From the NCBI GenBank assembly GCA_002428015.1, contig DIZW01000091.1, positions 1-54,571 on the forward strand: a DNA stretch of 54,571 nucleotides, written 5' to 3'. A program made the translations under genes and the position numbers. Of this stretch, positions 45,053 to 54,571 are shown piece by piece. Origin of the DNA: Oxalobacteraceae bacterium UBA6018 (GTDB lineage Bacteria > Pseudomonadota > Gammaproteobacteria > Burkholderiales > Burkholderiaceae_D). Below the pieces are notes generated by a model. That model ran no database searches and was not told the DNA's origin. It saw only the letters and a list, made by a program, of their open reading frames with translations. Every line of letters begins with the position of its first letter. The first letter of the stretch is position 1.

Positions 45053-46159
45053 ATGAACGGCGCAATCAACCTGCACGAAATGGGCCAGAGCCTCTGGCTC
45101 GACAACATCAGCCGCACGATTCTCGACGACGGCACGCTGGCGCGCTACCAGCGCGAGCTGGCCATCACCGGCCTGACCTCGAATCCCACCATTTACCAGC
45201 ACGCGCTGGCCGGCAGCGCGGCCTACGACGACGCCATCGCGGCCGGCGCTGGCGGGGTCCAGAGCAGCGAGGCGCTGTTCTTCGGGCTCGCTCTCGACGA
45301 CCTGCGCCGCGCCGCCGACCTGTTCCGCCCGGATTTCGACGCCACCGCCGGCGCCGATGGCTGGGTTTCGCTGGAAGTTTCGCCGCTGCTGGCGAACGAC
45401 GCGGCGGCCACCATACGGGCGGCAGCCGAGTTGCACGCGTTGGCCGAACGGCCCAACCTGTTCGTCAAGATCCCGGGCACTGCGGCCGGCGCGCTGGCCA
45501 TCGAGGAATCGATCTTCGCCGGCGTGCCGGTCAATGTCACGCTGCTGTTTTCGTGCGAGCAGTACCAGAATGCTGCCGAAGCGTATCTGCGCGGCGTCGA
45601 GCGGCGCATCGCGGCCGGGCGCGATCCGGCAGTCGCCTCGGTGGCCTCGCTGTTCGTCAGTCGCTGGGACGTGGCGGTGGCCGAGCAGGTGCCGGCCGAG
45701 CTGCGCAACCGGCTCGGCATCGCGGTGGCGCGGCGCACCTACCGAGCATATCGTGAGCTGCTGGCATCGCCCCGCTGGCGCCACTTGACCGAGGCGGGCG
45801 CCTGCCCGCAGCGTTTGCTGTGGGCGTCCACCGGCACCAAGGATCCTGAGGCCTCCGACGTGATGTATCTTCAAGCGCTGGCCGCGCCCAACACCATCAA
45901 CACGATTCCGGAAAAAGCACTGCTCGCCTTCGCCGACCACGGCGTCGTTAGCGGCAGCATGCCGGCCGACGGTGGCGATGCCGAAAAAACGCTGGCCGCC
46001 TTCAGCGCCGCCGGGATCGACCTGGCCGCCCTGGCGCTGCGCCTGCAGCGCGAGGGCGCAGCGTCCTTCAGCAAGTCGTGGGGCGAGCTGCTCGCATCGC
46101 TCGACGTCAAGCGCGCGGCGTTGAAGTCCGGCGCAGCGGCGCGCGCGGCTGGTCGATGA
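45053..46159 (+). CDS. tal: Transaldolase
   Basis: Transaldolase moves dihydroxyacetone units between sugar phosphates in the pentose phosphate pathway. The 368-residue protein resembles the actinobacterial/cyanobacterial long subgroup: LWLDNISRTILDDGTLARY, GLTSNPTIYQHAL, NLFVKIPGTAAGALAIEE, FAGVPVNVTLLFS, and the Schiff-base Lys in LLWASTGTKDPEASD. AGGAG lies ahead of the ATG, six bases after the HAD gene. Confidence 0.95.
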   Translation: MNGAINLHEMGQSLWLDNISRTILDDGTLARYQRELAITGLTSNPTIYQHALAGSAAYDDAIAAGAGGVQSSEALFFGLALDDLRRAADLFRPDFDATAGADGWVSLEVSPLLANDAAATIRAAAELHALAERPNLFVKIPGTAAGALAIEESIFAGVPVNVTLLFSCEQYQNAAEAYLRGVERRIAAGRDPAVASVASLFVSRWDVAVAEQVPAELRNRLGIAVARRTYRAYRELLASPRWRHLTEAGACPQRLLWASTGTKDPEASDVMYLQALAAPNTINTIPEKALLAFADHGVVSGSMPADGGDAEKTLAAFSAAGIDLAALALRLQREGAASFSKSWGELLASLDVKRAALKSGAAARAAGR

Positions 46160-46171
46160 AGGAAGCATGCC

Positions 46172-47833
46172 GTGAATATTGATCCACGTGCGGGCCAGCC
46201 GGCATCGTTGTCGATGCTGGTCGATGTGCCGCGCCTGATAAGCGCCTATTACACCTGCCGGCCCGATCCGGCAGTCGCCGCGCAAGGTGTCGCTTTCGGC
46301 ACTTCCGGCCATCGCGGCTCGTCGCTCCGGACCAGCTTCAACGAAGACCACGTGCTGGCGATCAGCCAGGCGATCTGCGAATACCGCACGCGACAGGGCA
46401 GCACCGGTCCGTTGTTCCTCGGTATCGACACCCATGCCCTGTCGGTGCCGGCCTGCGCCAGCGCGCTCGAGGTGCTGGCCGCCAATGGCGTCGACGTGAT
46501 GCTTGCCACGAACGATGAATACACGCCGACGCCGTCGGTGTCGCTGGCGATCCTGATGCATAACCGTGGCCGCAGCGGCCGCCTGGCCGACGGCGTCGTC
46601 ATCACGCCGTCGCACAACCCGCCCGATAACGGCGGCTTCAAGTACAACCCGAGTAACGGCGGTCCGGCCGATACCGACGTTACCGACTGGATCGGCGCGC
46701 GCGCCAACGAGGTTCTGAGAAACGGCATGGCAGGCGTCAAGCGCATGCCGCTCGAACGGGCGCTGCGCGCATCGACCACCCACCGCTACGACTTCCTGAC
46801 GGCCTATGTCGACCAACTCGATCAGGTAGTCGACCTGGCCGCGATCGGCCAGGCCGGTGTGCGTATGGGCGTCGACCCGCTCGGCGGTGCCGGCGTGCAC
46901 TACTGGGGGCGCATCGCCGAAAAATACAAACTGGACCTGACCGTGGTCAGCGAGGTGGTCGATCCGACCTTTCGCTTCATGACCTTGGACTGGGATGGCC
47001 GGATCCGCATGGATCCGTCGTCGCCGTATGCCATGCGGCGCTTGCTGGCGATGCAGCAGCGTTTCGATATCGCCTTCGCCTGCGACACCGACCACGACCG
47101 CCACGGCATCGTCACGCCCGGCGCTGGCCTGATGATGCCGGACCATTACCTGGCCGTCGCCATCGACTACCTGTTCCAGCACCGGCCGCGCTGGGGCGCC
47201 AAAGCGGGCATTGGCAAGACGGTGGTCAGCAGCAGCCTGATCGAACGCCTGAGCGCGCGCCTCGGACGCCGGCTCGACGACGTGCCGGTCGGCTTCAAAT
47301 GGTTCGCGCCCGGCCTTTACGACGGCACGCTCGGCTTTTGCGGCGAGGAGAGCGCCGGCGCGGCCTTCCTGCGCATGGACGGCACGGTCTGGACCACCGA
47401 CAAGGACGGCCTGATCGCGGCGCTGCTGGCCGGCGAAATCAAGGCCAGAACTGGCCGCGACCCGGGCCAGCTCTATGAGGGGCTGGCGCAGGAATTCGGC
47501 CGGCCTGTCAGTGACCGGATCGAGGCTCCGGCCACGCCGGCGCAGAAGAAGGTGCTGGCCGAACTGTCGCCGCGGCAGGTCGGCGGCAAGCAGCTGGCCG
47601 GCGAGGCGATCAGCGCGGTGCTGACCAAGGCGCCCGGCAACGATGCCGCCATCGGTGGCGTCAAGGTCATCACCGAGAATGGCTGGTTCGCGGCGCGCCC
47701 GTCAGGCACCGAAGATATCTACAAGATTTATGCGGAGAGCTTCAAGGGCGAAGAGCACCTGCGCCAGATTATCGGCGAGGCACAGGCAATGGTGGACGCG
47801 GCATTGGCGGCAGGTGTCAACGGCGCGCACTAG
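46172..47833 (+). CDS. pgm: Phosphoglucomutase (alpha-D-glucose)
   Basis: Pgm interconverts glucose 1-phosphate and glucose 6-phosphate. The 553-residue protein starts at a GTG preceded by GAAGGAAG. Features are VAFGTSGHRGSS near the start, the phosphoserine loop VVITPSHNPPDNGGFKYN, the metal loop FACDTDHDRHGIV, the sugar-specificity region GFCGEESAGAAFL and the C-terminal phosphate-binding RPSGTEDIYKIYAESF. It connects the GH94 phosphorylase product to the pentose phosphate genes. Confidence 0.96.
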   Translation: MNIDPRAGQPASLSMLVDVPRLISAYYTCRPDPAVAAQGVAFGTSGHRGSSLRTSFNEDHVLAISQAICEYRTRQGSTGPLFLGIDTHALSVPACASALEVLAANGVDVMLATNDEYTPTPSVSLAILMHNRGRSGRLADGVVITPSHNPPDNGGFKYNPSNGGPADTDVTDWIGARANEVLRNGMAGVKRMPLERALRASTTHRYDFLTAYVDQLDQVVDLAAIGQAGVRMGVDPLGGAGVHYWGRIAEKYKLDLTVVSEVVDPTFRFMTLDWDGRIRMDPSSPYAMRRLLAMQQRFDIAFACDTDHDRHGIVTPGAGLMMPDHYLAVAIDYLFQHRPRWGAKAGIGKTVVSSSLIERLSARLGRRLDDVPVGFKWFAPGLYDGTLGFCGEESAGAAFLRMDGTVWTTDKDGLIAALLAGEIKARTGRDPGQLYEGLAQEFGRPVSDRIEAPATPAQKKVLAELSPRQVGGKQLAGEAISAVLTKAPGNDAAIGGVKVITENGWFAARPSGTEDIYKIYAESFKGEEHLRQIIGEAQAMVDAALAAGVNGAH

Positions 47834-47857
47834 CGGCGCGCGCCGCCCTTTGCGCGA

Positions 47858-49936
47858 TCAGGCTGTCCGGTCGCGGAGCAGGGCGTGCGCGCGCACGCAG
47901 ACGTTTTCGACCGTGAAGCCGTATTTCGCCATCATCACTTCGCCGGAGGCCGAAGCGCCGAATCTGTCGACCCCGAGCACGTCACCGCGCTCGCCGACAT
48001 AGCGATGCCAGCCCTGCGAGACACCGGCCTCGATCGCCAGCCGCAGCGGCATCTCCGGCGGCAGCACCGCGTGGCGATATTGCTGCGGCTGGTCGTCGAA
48101 CAGTTCCCAGCTTGGCATCGAGACCACGCGCGCCTGCACGTTCTGCAGCAGCAGCGCCTGTTGCGCCGCCAGCGCCAGCGTCACCTCGGAGCCGCTGGCG
48201 ATCAGGATCAGCTGCGCCTTGCCGTTGGCCGCCTCGGCCAGCACATAGGCGCCGCGCAGCAGGCCGGCGGCCGGCGCGTATCGATTGCGGTCCAGCGTGG
48301 GCACGGCTTGGCGCGTCAGGGCCAGCGCCACTGGCCGCTCGCTCGACTGTAGCGCCGCCCGCCAGGCGTACGCGGTCTCGTTGGCGTCAGCCGGCCGGAT
48401 GACGATCAGCTTCGGGATGGCGCGCAGGCTAGCTAGCTGTTCGACGGGCTGGTGGGTCGAGCCGTCCTCGCCGAGCGCGATGCTGTCGTGCGTGAAGACG
48501 AACACCACGCGCAATCCCATCAGTGCGGCCAGCCGGATCGACGGCCGCATATAGTCGGAGAAGATCAGGAAGGTGGCGCAGAACGGAATTGCGCCGCCAT
48601 GCGCGGCGATGCCGTTCGAGATTGCCGCCATCGCGTGTTCGCGCACGCCGAAGTGCAAGTTGCGCCCAGCATAGTTCCAGGGCCCGCCGTGCGAGCCCTG
48701 GCGATCGGGCGCCACGACGGTGCCCGATTCGAAGTCGCCGGTATCCTTGAGCGCGGTGTAGGTCGACGGATCGAGATCGGCCGAGCCACCGATCAGCGCG
48801 GGCAGGCGCGCGGCAATGGCATTCATGACCTTGCCGGAAGCGACCCGCGTGGCGATGCCCTTGGCGTCGGCCGGAAACTGCGCAATGTTGGCGTCCCAGC
48901 CGTCGGGCAGGGCGCCGCCTTCCTGCATCAGTTGATCGAGTTCCGACGCCAGGTCGGGATGCTCGAGGCGGTAGGCGAGGTAGCGCCGCTGCCAGTGGGC
49001 GTGCGCTTCCCGGCCGCGTTGGCCCAGCGTGAGGAAGTGGACCCGCGCTGGCTCGGGCACGCAGAATGCCGGCTCCTCGGGCCAGCCGAGTTGTCGCTTG
49101 GTCAGGCGCACGTCCTCCGGGCCCAATGGGGAACCGTGCGCTTCGAAGCTGTCCTGCTTCGGCGAGCCGTAGCCCAGGTGCGTGCGCACCAGGATCAGCG
49201 AAGGGCGCTCGGTCTCGGCCTGCGCGGCGCGCAACGCCTGCTCCAGCGCTGCCAGGTCGTTGCCGTCGTCGAGCGTCTGGGTGTGCCAGCCGTAAGCGGC
49301 GAAACGGGCGGCGCAGTTTTCGGTGAAGGTGATGTCGGTGCCGGCCGACAGCGTGACATGGTTGTCGTCGTACAGGTAGATCAGCTTGCCCAGCCGCAGA
49401 TGGCCGGCCAGCGAGGCTGCCTCGGCCGCCACTCCCTCCATCAGGTCGCCGTCGCTGACCAGCCCGTACGTGTGGTGATCGATGATGCGATGGCCATCGC
49501 GGTTGAAACGGGCTGCCAGGTGCGCCTCGGCGATCGCCATGCCGACGCCGTTGGCGAAGCCCTGGCCGAGCGGCCCGGTGGTGACCTCGACCCCGGGCGT
49601 CAAGCCGCGTTCCGGATGGCCGGGGGTGATGCTGCCCCACTGGCGGAACTGGCGCAGCTGCGCCAGCGGCAGGTCGTAGCCGCTCAGGTGCAGCAGGCTG
49701 TACAGCAGTGCCGAACCGTGGCCGGCCGACAGCACGAAGCGGTCGCGGTCGAACCAATGAGGATCGGCGGGATCGTGTTTGAGCAGCCTGGTCCACAGCA
49801 CGTAGGCCATCGGTGCCGCGTCGAGCGGCAGGCCGGGATGACCGCTGTTGGCTTGCTGGACGGCGTCGACCGCCAGGAAGCGGATGGCATTGACGCATAA
49901 CTGGTCGAGGGCGGAATCGGAAAGTGGTGCATTCAT
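47858..49936 (-). CDS. tkt: Transketolase
   Basis: The 692-residue thiamine-diphosphate enzyme moves two-carbon units in the non-oxidative pentose phosphate pathway. Motifs: IRFLAVDAVQQANSGHPGLPLD, SAGHGSALLYSLLHL, GHPERGLTPGVEVTTGPLGQG, the ThDP-binding LVSDGDLMEGVAAEA...YDDNHVTL, and the pyrimidine-domain FGVREHAMAAISNGIA and FTHDSIALGEDGSTHQPVE. AAGGAG precedes the ATG. It runs convergent to pgm and divergent from the GH94 gene. Confidence 0.97.
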   Translation of the reverse strand: MNAPLSDSALDQLCVNAIRFLAVDAVQQANSGHPGLPLDAAPMAYVLWTRLLKHDPADPHWFDRDRFVLSAGHGSALLYSLLHLSGYDLPLAQLRQFRQWGSITPGHPERGLTPGVEVTTGPLGQGFANGVGMAIAEAHLAARFNRDGHRIIDHHTYGLVSDGDLMEGVAAEAASLAGHLRLGKLIYLYDDNHVTLSAGTDITFTENCAARFAAYGWHTQTLDDGNDLAALEQALRAAQAETERPSLILVRTHLGYGSPKQDSFEAHGSPLGPEDVRLTKRQLGWPEEPAFCVPEPARVHFLTLGQRGREAHAHWQRRYLAYRLEHPDLASELDQLMQEGGALPDGWDANIAQFPADAKGIATRVASGKVMNAIAARLPALIGGSADLDPSTYTALKDTGDFESGTVVAPDRQGSHGGPWNYAGRNLHFGVREHAMAAISNGIAAHGGAIPFCATFLIFSDYMRPSIRLAALMGLRVVFVFTHDSIALGEDGSTHQPVEQLASLRAIPKLIVIRPADANETAYAWRAALQSSERPVALALTRQAVPTLDRNRYAPAAGLLRGAYVLAEAANGKAQLILIASGSEVTLALAAQQALLLQNVQARVVSMPSWELFDDQPQQYRHAVLPPEMPLRLAIEAGVSQGWHRYVGERGDVLGVDRFGASASGEVMMAKYGFTVENVCVRAHALLRDRTA

Positions 49937-50196
49937 CTGGCAACTCCTTGGTGCTCCGCAGGGCAGGCCTGCTTACTTGAGCGCTTTGCGTGGCCCGGCC
50001 GCGCGGCAGGCCAATCGCTCACTGTAGCAGTCGCCCATACCTGGCTCGGTGCGTTGACCAACATAGCGGACGCGTGCGGCAGCGAACAGATGTCGCCACA
50101 CTTTGCGACTAGCTTGGTACCGGTCCGGCCGGGTCGAACGCCAGCCGGCGCGGCGATCCGCCATAGCTCTGTGCCAACTCTTGCCCGCGAAACACG

Positions 50197-53100
50197 ATGA
50201 CTATTTCTCCCCAAGCGCCTCAAGGGCGCATGTTCACCGATCCGGACACCTCTGTGCCGCAAGTGCAGTTGCTTTCGAACGGCAACTATCATGTCATGCT
50301 CAGCGCTGCCGGCGGTGGTTACAGCCGGTGCGGCAGCCTGGCGCTGACGCGCTGGCATGACGACGCCGTGTGCGACAACCTGGGCAGTTTCTGCTATGTG
50401 CGTGATCGCGACAGCGGCGCGCTGTGGTCGGCCACGCATCAGCCGACGCTGCGCCACGCCGGCCGTTACATTGCCGATTTCTCCGGCGGCCGCGCGCGCT
50501 TCACGCGCAGCGACGAAGGCATCGAGATCCGTACCGAGATTGCGGTCGCCGGCGGCGACGATGCGGAAGTGCGGCGCGTCTGCGTGAGCAACCATTCGGC
50601 TGAGCGTCGCTGCATCGAACTGACCAGCTATGCGGAAGTGGTGCTGGCACCGGCGGCCACCGACGCCGCGCATCCGGCCTTCAACAAGCTTTTCGTGGAG
50701 ACCGAAATCGACCCGCGCCGCCAGGCCATCCTGTGCGTGCATCGTCCGTCCGCGCCGGGCGCGGCCACGCCGACCATGTTCCACCTGCTGACATCGGACC
50801 AGCCGCTGGCCGCGCCGCCAACTTACGAGACCGACCGGCTGGCGTTTATCGGTCGAGGTCGCAGCGGCGCCGATCCCCAAGGGCCGTCCCGCGGCCTGTC
50901 GGGAAGCGCCGGCCCGGTGCTCGATCCGGTCGTGGCGATCGGCTGCGTCATCACGCTCGAGCCGGGACAGAGCGGCTGGGTGGACTGGGTCACCGGTATT
51001 GCGCCGACGCGGGCGGCGTGCCTGGCACTGGTCGATCGATACCGGCAACCTGGCTATGCCGATCAGGTGCTGCAGGCCACACCAAACGCAGCGCCGGCGC
51101 AGCCTGACGAGCATGGCTGCGCTGCCGACCTGTCCGCGCAACTGGCGGGCTCGCTCGTTTATGCCAATGCCAGCTTGCGCGCCGATGCCGCCACGGTTGC
51201 CGCCAACCGGCTGGGACAGTCGGCGCTGTGGGCCTATGCCATTTCCGGCGATCTGCCGATCCTGCTGCTGCGCGTGGCCGGCGCCGACGGCTTGATGCTG
51301 GCGCGCCAGATCGTCGCCGTGCACGCCGGTTGGCGCTGGCATAGGCTGGCAGCCGACCTGGTGATCGTTTGCGCGGGGCCGCGGGAAGCTTCGCTGGCGC
51401 CGCGGCTGCTCCAGTTGGCCGCCGAGTGCGGCCTGGCGGACCGCGTCGGCCAACCCGGCGGCATCTTCATCCTGGAGGCCAGAAAGGTCCCACTGGCGCA
51501 CTACCAGCTACTGCAATCGGTGGCGCGCGTGTGGCTCGATGACGCCGACGGACCGTTGGCGCAGCGACTGGCCGCGCGCGCAGCAACGTCATCGCCGATC
51601 GCCGGCGTGCGAAAGGCCGCGCCGATGCCGGCGCCGACATTGCGCCGATCCGACGCGCAGGTGACCGTCGGATCGGCCGTCGGCCTGGAGTTTGCCAACG
51701 GCATAGGCGGCTTCGCCGCGGACGGGCGCGAATACGTGATCACGCTGCAGTCAGGGCAGTGCACGCCCGCGCCGTGGGTCAACGTGCTGGCCAATCCCGA
51801 TTTCGGTACGCTCATTTCCGAAGGCGGCAGCGCCGCCAGCTGGAGCGAGAATGCCCAAACCTTCCGCCTGACGCCCTGGAATAACGATCCGGTCAGCGAC
51901 ACCAACACCGAAGCCTATTACCTGCGCGACGAAGACAGCGGCCATTACTGGTCGGCCACGGCGTTGCCGGCGAGGGGCAGCGGTGCCTATGTGACCAGGC
52001 ATGGTTTCGGCTACAGCAGCTTCGAGCATGACGAGGACGGCATCGAATCGGAACTGTGCGTGTTCGTCGCGACCGACGCATCCGTCAAGTACGCGCGTAT
52101 GACGTTGCGCAACCGCTCGGGCCGCGCGCGCCGCCTGTCGGTCACCGGCTACCTCGAATGGGTGCTTGGCGACGAGCGCGAAAAGACCCAGATGCAGGTA
52201 GTGACCAAGCGCGATGCAGGCGGCGCCATCTTCGCGAGCAATGCCTACAACACCGACTTCGGCGGCCGCTGCGCGTTTTTCGCCGCCGATGACGAAGTTG
52301 GCAGCAGCATTGGCGCCGATCGCGCCGCCTTCATCGGGCGCAACGGCACGCTGCGCGAGCCGGCCGCGATGTCGCAGCCGCGGCTGTCCGGCACCTGCGG
52401 CGCGACGCTCGATCCATGCGCGGCGATCCGCGTCCCGTTCGCGCTGGCTGATGGCGCTTCGCGCGTGCTGGTATTTCGCCTCGGCGCGCAATCGAGCGAA
52501 GCCGCCGCGCGCGCGCTGGCAACCCGGACCAGCGGAACGGCCGTGGCGCAAGCGGCGCTCGCACAAGTGCGCCAGTTCTGGGCGCGCACGCTCGGCGCGG
52601 TGCAGGTGCGCACGCCGAATCGCGCATTCGATCTCATGACCAATGGATGGCTGATCTATCAGACCCTGGCGTGCCGCCTATGGGCGCGCAACGCCTTCTA
52701 TCAGTCCAGCGGCGCATTCGGCTTTCGCGATCAGCTGCAGGATGTGATGGCGCTGGTGCATGCGGTACCGGAGCAGGTGCGCGCGCATCTGCTGCGCTGC
52801 GCCGGCCGCCAGTTCCCCGAGGGCGACGTGCAGCACTGGTGGCATCCGCCGCAGGGCAGGGGGGTGCGCACGCTCTGTTCGGACGACTATCTGTGGCTGC
52901 CACTGGCCTGCTGCCGCTACGTCGAGTGCAGTGGCGACACGGCCGTGATGGACGAGGTGCAACCCTTCATCGAAGGTAATCGCCCGCAAGACGGTAAGGA
53001 TTGCTACGAATTGCCGACGCAATCGGCGCAGGCGGCGACGCTGTACCAGCACTGCGTGCGTGCGATCGAGCATGGCCTGCGCTTCGGCGTGCACGGGTTG

Positions 53101-54144
53101 CCGTTGATGGGTTCGGGCGACTGGAACGACGGCATGAACCTGGTCGGCATCGGCGGCAAGGGTGAGAGCGTGTGGCTGGCATTCTTCCTGTGCAAAGTGC
53201 TCAAGGAATTCGGCGCAATGGCGTCGCAGCGCGGCGACCAGACGTTTGCGGCGCGCTGCAGCGAACAAGCCGCATCGTTGGCGCAGGCGATCACGCGCAG
53301 TGCCTGGGACGGCGAGTGGTACTTGCGCGCGTGGTTCGACGACGGCAGCGTGCTCGGTTCCGCGAGCAACGGCGAATGCCGCATCGACTCGATCGCGCAA
53401 AGTTGGTCGGTGCTGTCGGGGGGGGCAGATCCGCAGCGCGCGCGCCAGGCCATGGACGCGCTCGAGCGGCAGTTGGTGCGCCCCGACGCGGCGCTGGTGC
53501 GGCTGTTGACGCCGCCGTTTGACCGGGCCGAGCCGAACCCCGGTTACATCAAGGGTTATGTGCCGGGCGTGCGCGAGAACGGCGGCCAATACACCCACGC
53601 CGCGGTCTGGGCCGGAATGGCGTATGCGTCGATGGGCGACGCGCAGCGCGCATGGCAGTTGTACGAGATGCTGGCGCCGATCAATCACGCCGCCTCGGCG
53701 GCCGCGATCGCGCGCTACAAGACCGAGCCCTACGTGATGGCTTCCGACGTGTACGCATGCGCGCAGCACCTGGGGCGCGGCGGCTGGACCTGGTACACCG
53801 GCTCGGCCGGCTGGATGTACCGCTATTCGGTCGAGTCGCTGCTCGGCTTGCGGGTGCAGGGCGACCAGCTGCATCTGGCGCCCTGCGTGCCGCCCGATTG
53901 GGACGGCTACGAGCTGCGCTACCGCTATCGGGAAACGATGTATGCCATCGTCGTACGGCGCACCCGCGGCGCGCCAGAGCTGTTGCTCGACGGCCAGCGC
54001 CAACCCGGTCTAACGCTGACCCTGGCCGACGATGGACAGCCGCATCGGGTCGAACTGCATAGCGGCATGGGCGCGCACACGCAGCCGATTGCCGCACCTG
54101 TCCCATCCACCAACGACGAGAGACTATCGCATGAAAAAAAATGA
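50197..54144 (+). CDS. GH94 phosphorylase-like protein with two carbohydrate-binding domains
   Basis: The 1315-residue cytoplasmic protein resembles the C-terminal half of cyclic beta-1,2-glucan synthase (NdvB), without its glycosyltransferase domain. Two related N-terminal beta-sandwich modules are visible (about residues 20-330, with YVRDRDSGALWSATHQ, and about 490-800, with YLRDEDSGHYWSATALP). The (alpha/alpha)6 catalytic domain follows with FGFRDQLQDVMALV, VQHWWHPPQGRGVRT, the general-acid Asp in GSGDWNDGMN and RENGGQYTHAAVW. Such stand-alone GH94 enzymes include 1,2-beta-oligoglucan phosphorylases, releasing glucose 1-phosphate; that specificity is inference. The ribosome binding site is weak. 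Its end overlaps zwf by 14 bases. Confidence 0.85.
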   Translation: MTISPQAPQGRMFTDPDTSVPQVQLLSNGNYHVMLSAAGGGYSRCGSLALTRWHDDAVCDNLGSFCYVRDRDSGALWSATHQPTLRHAGRYIADFSGGRARFTRSDEGIEIRTEIAVAGGDDAEVRRVCVSNHSAERRCIELTSYAEVVLAPAATDAAHPAFNKLFVETEIDPRRQAILCVHRPSAPGAATPTMFHLLTSDQPLAAPPTYETDRLAFIGRGRSGADPQGPSRGLSGSAGPVLDPVVAIGCVITLEPGQSGWVDWVTGIAPTRAACLALVDRYRQPGYADQVLQATPNAAPAQPDEHGCAADLSAQLAGSLVYANASLRADAATVAANRLGQSALWAYAISGDLPILLLRVAGADGLMLARQIVAVHAGWRWHRLAADLVIVCAGPREASLAPRLLQLAAECGLADRVGQPGGIFILEARKVPLAHYQLLQSVARVWLDDADGPLAQRLAARAATSSPIAGVRKAAPMPAPTLRRSDAQVTVGSAVGLEFANGIGGFAADGREYVITLQSGQCTPAPWVNVLANPDFGTLISEGGSAASWSENAQTFRLTPWNNDPVSDTNTEAYYLRDEDSGHYWSATALPARGSGAYVTRHGFGYSSFEHDEDGIESELCVFVATDASVKYARMTLRNRSGRARRLSVTGYLEWVLGDEREKTQMQVVTKRDAGGAIFASNAYNTDFGGRCAFFAADDEVGSSIGADRAAFIGRNGTLREPAAMSQPRLSGTCGATLDPCAAIRVPFALADGASRVLVFRLGAQSSEAAARALATRTSGTAVAQAALAQVRQFWARTLGAVQVRTPNRAFDLMTNGWLIYQTLACRLWARNAFYQSSGAFGFRDQLQDVMALVHAVPEQVRAHLLRCAGRQFPEGDVQHWWHPPQGRGVRTLCSDDYLWLPLACCRYVECSGDTAVMDEVQPFIEGNRPQDGKDCYELPTQSAQAATLYQHCVRAIEHGLRFGVHGLPLMGSGDWNDGMNLVGIGGKGESVWLAFFLCKVLKEFGAMASQRGDQTFAARCSEQAASLAQAITRSAWDGEWYLRAWFDDGSVLGSASNGECRIDSIAQSWSVLSGGADPQRARQAMDALERQLVRPDAALVRLLTPPFDRAEPNPGYIKGYVPGVRENGGQYTHAAVWAGMAYASMGDAQRAWQLYEMLAPINHAASAAAIARYKTEPYVMASDVYACAQHLGRGGWTWYTGSAGWMYRYSVESLLGLRVQGDQLHLAPCVPPDWDGYELRYRYRETMYAIVVRRTRGAPELLLDGQRQPGLTLTLADDGQPHRVELHSGMGAHTQPIAAPVPSTNDERLSHEKK

Positions 54145-54571
54145 CGGCATGGAGCGCTCGGACGCGCTGGTGGTGTTCGGCGCAACCGGCGATCTGGCCT
54201 ACAAGAAGATCTTCCCGGCGCTGTATGCGCTGGCCCGGCGCGGCAAGCTCGAAGTGCCGGTGATCGGCGTCGCCTCGACTGGTTGGGACGATGCGAAAAT
54301 GCGCCAGCGCGCCAGTGACAGCGTCGCTGCCGCCGGGCCGGTCGACGACCGCCCGGCGCTGGAACGCATGCTGGCATGCCTGCGCTACGTCAGCGGCGAC
54401 TACGGCGACGCGGCCACCTTCACCGCGCTCAAGACGGCGCTCGGCGCGGCGCTGCGCCCGGCGTACTACCTGGCGATACCGCCGGCGCTGTTCGAGACCG
54501 TCATCAAGGCACTCGATGCCGCGGGGCTGGCGGCGCAGGCGCGCGTGATCGTCGAGAAGCCGTTCGGGCGC
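54131..54571 (+). CDS. zwf: Glucose-6-phosphate dehydrogenase, N-terminal part (cut by window end)
   Basis: The frame from the ATG at 54131 stays open to the last base (147 codons). ALVVFGATGDLAYKKIFPAL is the zwf nucleotide-binding start, and VIVEKPFGR near the end contains the conserved EKPFG segment. It oxidises glucose 6-phosphate to 6-phosphogluconolactone, feeding gnd in the same cluster. It begins inside the end of the GH94 gene, so the two are probably co-expressed. Confidence 0.95.
   Translation, partial: MKKNDGMERSDALVVFGATGDLAYKKIFPALYALARRGKLEVPVIGVASTGWDDAKMRQRASDSVAAAGPVDDRPALERMLACLRYVSGDYGDAATFTALKTALGAALRPAYYLAIPPALFETVIKALDAAGLAAQARVIVEKPFGR

Noticed and set aside
44537..47182. 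Open frame of about 880 codons opposite the HAD, tal and pgm genes
   Set aside because: It spans three well-supported genes on the other strand and has shadow-like composition.
47834..47857. GC palindrome between the convergent pgm and tkt stops
   Set aside because: GCGGCGCGCGCCGC could fold, but it lacks a T-run on either strand and is only what GC-rich sequence gives by chance.

Overview
The window is a high-GC chromosomal stretch from a betaproteobacterium, most likely Oxalobacteraceae (Massilia, Duganella or a relative). This is inferred from the gene order ppc / hemC-hemD-hemX-hemY / ppa, from two different PEP-CTERM exported proteins with Tyr/Pro-Glu-Pro anchors, from a Pseudomonas-type secreted isoamylase and from the protein sequences themselves. 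No database search was possible, so the taxon is inference.

Layout. 1-351: the 3' end of rpoD, followed by a tandem repeat. 1128-3416: a secreted isoamylase (minus strand). 4002-6812: ppc (minus), divergent from the overlapping haem genes hemC-hemD-hemX-hemY (6961-11073), then ppa with a clear terminator. 12420-15057: a minus-strand three-gene operon of exported proteins: a PEP-CTERM protein, a small partner protein and a PA-domain zinc metalloprotease. 15180-23490: a seven-gene minus-strand uptake cluster (TonB-dependent receptor, alpha/beta hydrolase, Liv-type binding protein and LivG/F/H/M), divergent from a LysR regulator at 23774; the divergent region carries two related palindromes. 24748-32003 is mostly housekeeping: VOC protein, GNAT-like protein, nadE, a haemerythrin-like gene with a perfect FNR-type box, glnB, a TRIC channel gene with a duplicated 3' tail, an Smr-domain gene and trxB. 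32294-38253: ftsK, lolA, rarA (broken by a one-base insertion) and serS.

38433-38522 is a tRNA-Ser(CGA). Behind it lies a scarred region (about 38523-43060) that looks like the remains of an integrated element: an integrase N-terminal stub, an MsrA C-terminal stub, an AlpA-like HTH stub and a frameshifted GH13 amylase tail. Between these scars sits an intact minus-strand operon: an aromatic-rich PEP-CTERM protein, a DUF6445-type protein and a flavin-dependent tryptophan-halogenase homologue, with overlapping or closely spaced genes. This operon is the best candidate in the window for an undescribed system, namely halogenation of an exported, surface-anchored protein or of something it binds.

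43308-54571 is a carbon-metabolism block: 6-phosphogluconate dehydrogenase, a HAD hydrolase, transaldolase and phosphoglucomutase on the plus strand, transketolase on the minus strand, then a large GH94 phosphorylase-like protein and the start of glucose-6-phosphate dehydrogenase. Together they could take glucose 1-phosphate from beta-glucan phosphorolysis through glucose 6-phosphate into the pentose phosphate pathway.
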